Source: Corella eumyota (Eukaryota > Chordata > Ascidiacea > Phlebobranchia > Corellidae). Taken from it: DNA of 64,000 nucleotides. Where the stretch lies: positions 9,610,001 to 9,674,000 of the forward strand of contig OY720100.1 of NCBI GenBank assembly GCA_963082875.1, read 5' to 3'. Shown here piece after piece: positions 60,897 through 64,000 of the stretch (position 1 is the first letter of the stretch; each line of letters starts with the position of its first letter). The position numbers were made by a program, and so were the translations under genes. The notes beneath the pieces were generated by a model, which was not told the origin of the DNA, made no database searches, and was given only the letters and a program-made list of their open reading frames with translations.

Positions 60897-63800
60897 TTAA
60901 CTATCAGTTAAAGAAGAATGGTTGATTGCAGTAGTTCCAATTTTAGTGTTTGGCAACTCAGCTAAATCAAGATCATTGTTTTTAAGGGGAACTTGATCAG
61001 CACTTTGTGACTTCAAAAATATGTTTGTTGATGAGTCACTACATGAAATAGGTGATTTGGTAAAAATTTTTGGTTTTGTTGTAAGAAGATCATTATTTTC
61101 GATTGATATAAAATTTAAATCGAATTTTCGAGGTTCGGTATTCAATGGAGATTTTAAATCAGAAATTTTTTCGGCATTGCTGTTAGGTGGAAACAAATCA
61201 CCTTTAACCAGACTTTCACTTGAGATTGGCTGCAAGGTGGGATCTTTGGAATGGAAATCTAGAATTGGAAGCGACATTGGTCGCTTTAGTTTTATATTTT
61301 CAAACTTTGGTCTTAAATTTACCTTATTACACTCATTCTCGAAAACAAAAGATTTTGATGAGAGATCCTTTGTATACAAATATTGTGAGCATTTATGTGT
61401 ATTATTTAAAATAGTTTTTGGATTAGATGTGAATTCCTTTTTCATTAAAACTGATTCGGAGTAATTTCTAGGAACAAGTTTATTATTTTTATTTTTTCTC
61501 GAGGTATCTGCTATTTCAAACTGATCCTTTCCTGTTTTACTCTCTTTTCTTTTATTGTTCCAAGTTTTGAAGGTGTTCCAAATACCTCCTTTGCTTAAAT
61601 TATTAAAAGCAGAGTAAGAAACTGAATTAAATTCTTCAGGTTTTGTTTTTTGGCGATTTTCTAAAATTAATCTTTGCTTATCAGAAGATTGATAATTGTC
61701 AAGTTTAAAAGACTTATTGTTTTCTTGTTTAATATTTCTATTAACATCGCTTCCAATTTGTTTATTATTTTTCCAAAAAGATTTTTTCTGTGGTAAATAA
61801 TGTAAACTTGGCTGATTTTTTGTATGGACTTGTTTTAAATTAGACTCCACAGATATGGCAAAATGACTGTTGTTTGACTGTGAACGTTTATATTGACTAA
61901 ATAAGGGTGATTCAGGCATAAGAGTAGGAGACGGCACCACTTGTAATCTTTTTTTAAGATTTTCGGTAAATGGCATGCTATGTTCTTCTTTGGGACTGTT
62001 CGTTGAAAATTTGTTATGAAAGTGGTTGTCATTTTCTTGAATGCTATTAAATTTTATTAAACCATAACTTGGTGTACTTAAGGATTCAGTATCAATTTCT
62101 TCCTGACCTGTTAAAAATCAAAATATTTATTTTAATATAAAATTACATCCAACAATGTTATTTTATTTAAAAGTAATACAAATAACATCTATATTAAATA
62201 ACTAAGATTATTACAGATTTATAAAAATTATTCAATAATTAAAATTAGTAGCAACCTTGAGGTTGAGGGCTGGGTAGAGAAGAAGCAACAGAAGTGGTAT
62301 CTCCATACATGTAACTATGTTTTGATTTAAACGCCCATCTTAGTTGTTTCGGGGAAGGTATAGAAGTTGAAAATGATATAGCGGAACCATATGGTGGGGA
62401 GTCATTTAGTTGGTTGTGGAAAATATTTGTATCATTGAATAATGAATTGGTATTGGGCGAGGCAAAACTTCCAAAATTAAACTGAAGATCTTGATTTCTT
62501 GGCATTTTTAATGGTCTGGTGTTGAAATCACTTCGTAAACGCTTTGGTATTCTACCTCTCGTCCTCCTGTTAAAAATAAAGTTTAAAATTGGAATTTAGA
62601 AGTTGCATTTAATAGAGCCAACACCAGTTCCACACTCAACTTTAACTTAAAAACACAAAATACCAAACTTTTAACATAAAACGAGAAAACTCAAAAATCA
62701 TATTTTACTTTCGTCGATTCATTAGTCTTCCTTGCTGTTGTTTTGTTACTTTTTCGTCTTCAGTACTTAAATTTGACTCAAAATGATCATCTTCATCAAT
62801 TAAATCAACTGGTTTTAATAATTGACTATGGTCTATTTTACTTTTCATAGTTTTTAATATTTCACTTTTGCTGATAACATTGTGATTTCCATCTAAAACG
62901 TCTATTTCTTTATTAGAATACTTGGTTTCATCACATAAAATGTCATTTAAGGTGGTGGTACTTCCCAATGTATTTCTATGAATTTGCTTTGTCACTTCTT
63001 CCTAATAAATTTAAAGCAAATATACATTAAAATGTCAGTTGCAAAAAAATTAAAAAAAAAGATTTAAAACAAAGATTTAAAACAACAAGATATTGAATGT
63101 CCGCAAATTTTTATTGTTATTTTTGTTTTGTTCAGTTTAAAAAGAAAATTATATATTTGTTCAGTTTAAAAAATAAATCAAAGATCACTTACTGCCGATG
63201 TTATAGAAACTGCATCATCCTCTACAGAATCAGACAATGCATCAAGTTCCTGTTTCACAACTTCACCCCATTTCCTAATTTCATTGTTCTTTAACCTTCC
63301 AAATTGAGATTTGCTAAAATGATTGGATTTCTGTGAGGAAGTTTTATGATTTTCTGGGTAAGGTTTTAGTTGATTCTGTTAAAAGGGTTAAATAAAAATT
63401 CTGTTATTCAATTTAAAAAAACATTAAACTGAAAGTTTTTAATATTTTACTTAAAATAATTGTTACGGTAAATCAACCAACACTTACCATATTTATTTCA
63501 ACAATAGATTCCAGCTGATTTAAGTTATTCACAAACAAATCCCTTTCAGTTTTATCAACTCTGAATAAAAAAGGTAAAAGGTTTTTTAAAAAAAAATGAA
63601 TAATATTGAGTTAAAAAAGAGATCCAAACCATTTGCAACTTAGAATACATCAACCTTCGTCTATAAACCTTTATTTTATTACCTCATGTCATAAGTTGAT
63701 CCCAAAAACGGTTCTAATTTATGATTAACCGATGCCGAAGTGTAGGGTATGTTGATATTGTTGACCCCCCAGTATTTATCCTTCTCTATTTTTGGATGTT

Positions 63801-63915
63801 TGTTGTACAGCTGATCAGCCACAAGCAGGGTTAGTTCCATATTTCGGTCAATACACGAATTCACTTCAAAATCATCATCATCTTCACCAAAAGGATTGAT
63901 TAGTTGCTCAGCCAC
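60897..63915 (-). CDS. Bestrophin, C-terminal part (5' end beyond right edge)
   Basis: Bestrophins are pentameric Ca2+-activated chloride channels of the plasma membrane. Six exons are visible: 63915-63683, 63560-63488, 63375-63193, 63001-62709, 62566-62256 and 62107-60897, giving 767 codons in one phase. The first visible exon encodes VAEQLINPFGEDDDDFEVNS, the bestrophin signature with the acidic Ca2+-clasp cluster, followed by CIDRNMELTLLVADQLY and DKYWGVNN, also conserved. The channel's four membrane helices must lie on exons right of 63915. Everything after ~residue 80 of this part is a hydrophilic Ser/Asn/Lys-rich tail without a recognised domain (RGRIPKRLRSD, SLPSPQPQG), ending AINHSSLTDS. 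The tail is more than twice as long as that of human BEST1, and 403 codons lie in a single last exon. Confidence 0.92.
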
Positions 63916-64000
63916 CTTCGTACAATTTTTTTAAGAACTTTTTAAAACAGTTTGTTTAATTATTATGATAACAACTTCACTGATTTATAATTTACAAATT

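Noticed and set aside
1-64000. Bacterial features, CRISPR arrays, operons, riboswitches
   Set aside because: The window is clearly nuclear animal DNA with spliceosomal introns; none of these were seen.

Overview
The window is nuclear DNA from an animal. It is AT-rich, with small exons, many short GT-AG introns and dense small interspersed repeats. The gene set includes plexin, claudin, sphingomyelin synthase, bestrophin, TOPORS, POLD3, SAAL1 and a GT31 glycosyltransferase, which marks a metazoan. The laccase-like multicopper oxidase and the compact layout point away from vertebrates. A tunicate or similar invertebrate chordate is my best guess; this is inference and no lineage marker proves it. 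Exon models were built by hand from splice sites, and reading phase closes across every multi-exon model given here.

Layout: (1) 1-8157, minus: 5' two thirds of a plexin, cut by the left edge. (2) 8158-11161: divergent intergenic DNA with a MITE, a long terminal-inverted-repeat element and a SINE. (3) 11162-13960, plus: POLD3, convergent with (4) 14414-15745, minus: a TOPORS-like RING protein. (5) 15746-17905: repeats. (6) 17906-21337, minus: a type II GT31 glycosyltransferase. (7) 24325-28084, minus, and 29783-30701, plus: two divergent secreted EGF-type genes. (8) 30942-31012, minus: tRNA-Thr(AGT). (9) 32520-36615, plus: a claudin with two alternative 3' exon sets. (10) 38607-41718, plus: a sphingomyelin synthase, convergent with (11) 43333-47932, minus: an ankyrin-repeat plus ZU5-like protein. 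(12) 49930-52750, minus: SAAL1. (13) 55274-60254, plus: a multicopper oxidase, convergent with (14) 60897-63915, minus: the very long C-terminal tail of a bestrophin cut by the right edge.

The genes do not form one pathway. Many act at the cell surface or in the secretory system (plexin, claudin, EGF proteins, GT31, SMS, oxidase, bestrophin), while POLD3, TOPORS and SAAL1 are housekeeping or regulatory. The most notable items are the alternative claudin C-terminal halves with matching phase, a multicopper oxidase with Asp in place of the usual type-1 copper His, the ankyrin-ZU5 protein, and a repeat family whose ~180-bp internal tandem unit carries CRE-like octamers and sits 71 bp upstream of the SAAL1 start codon.
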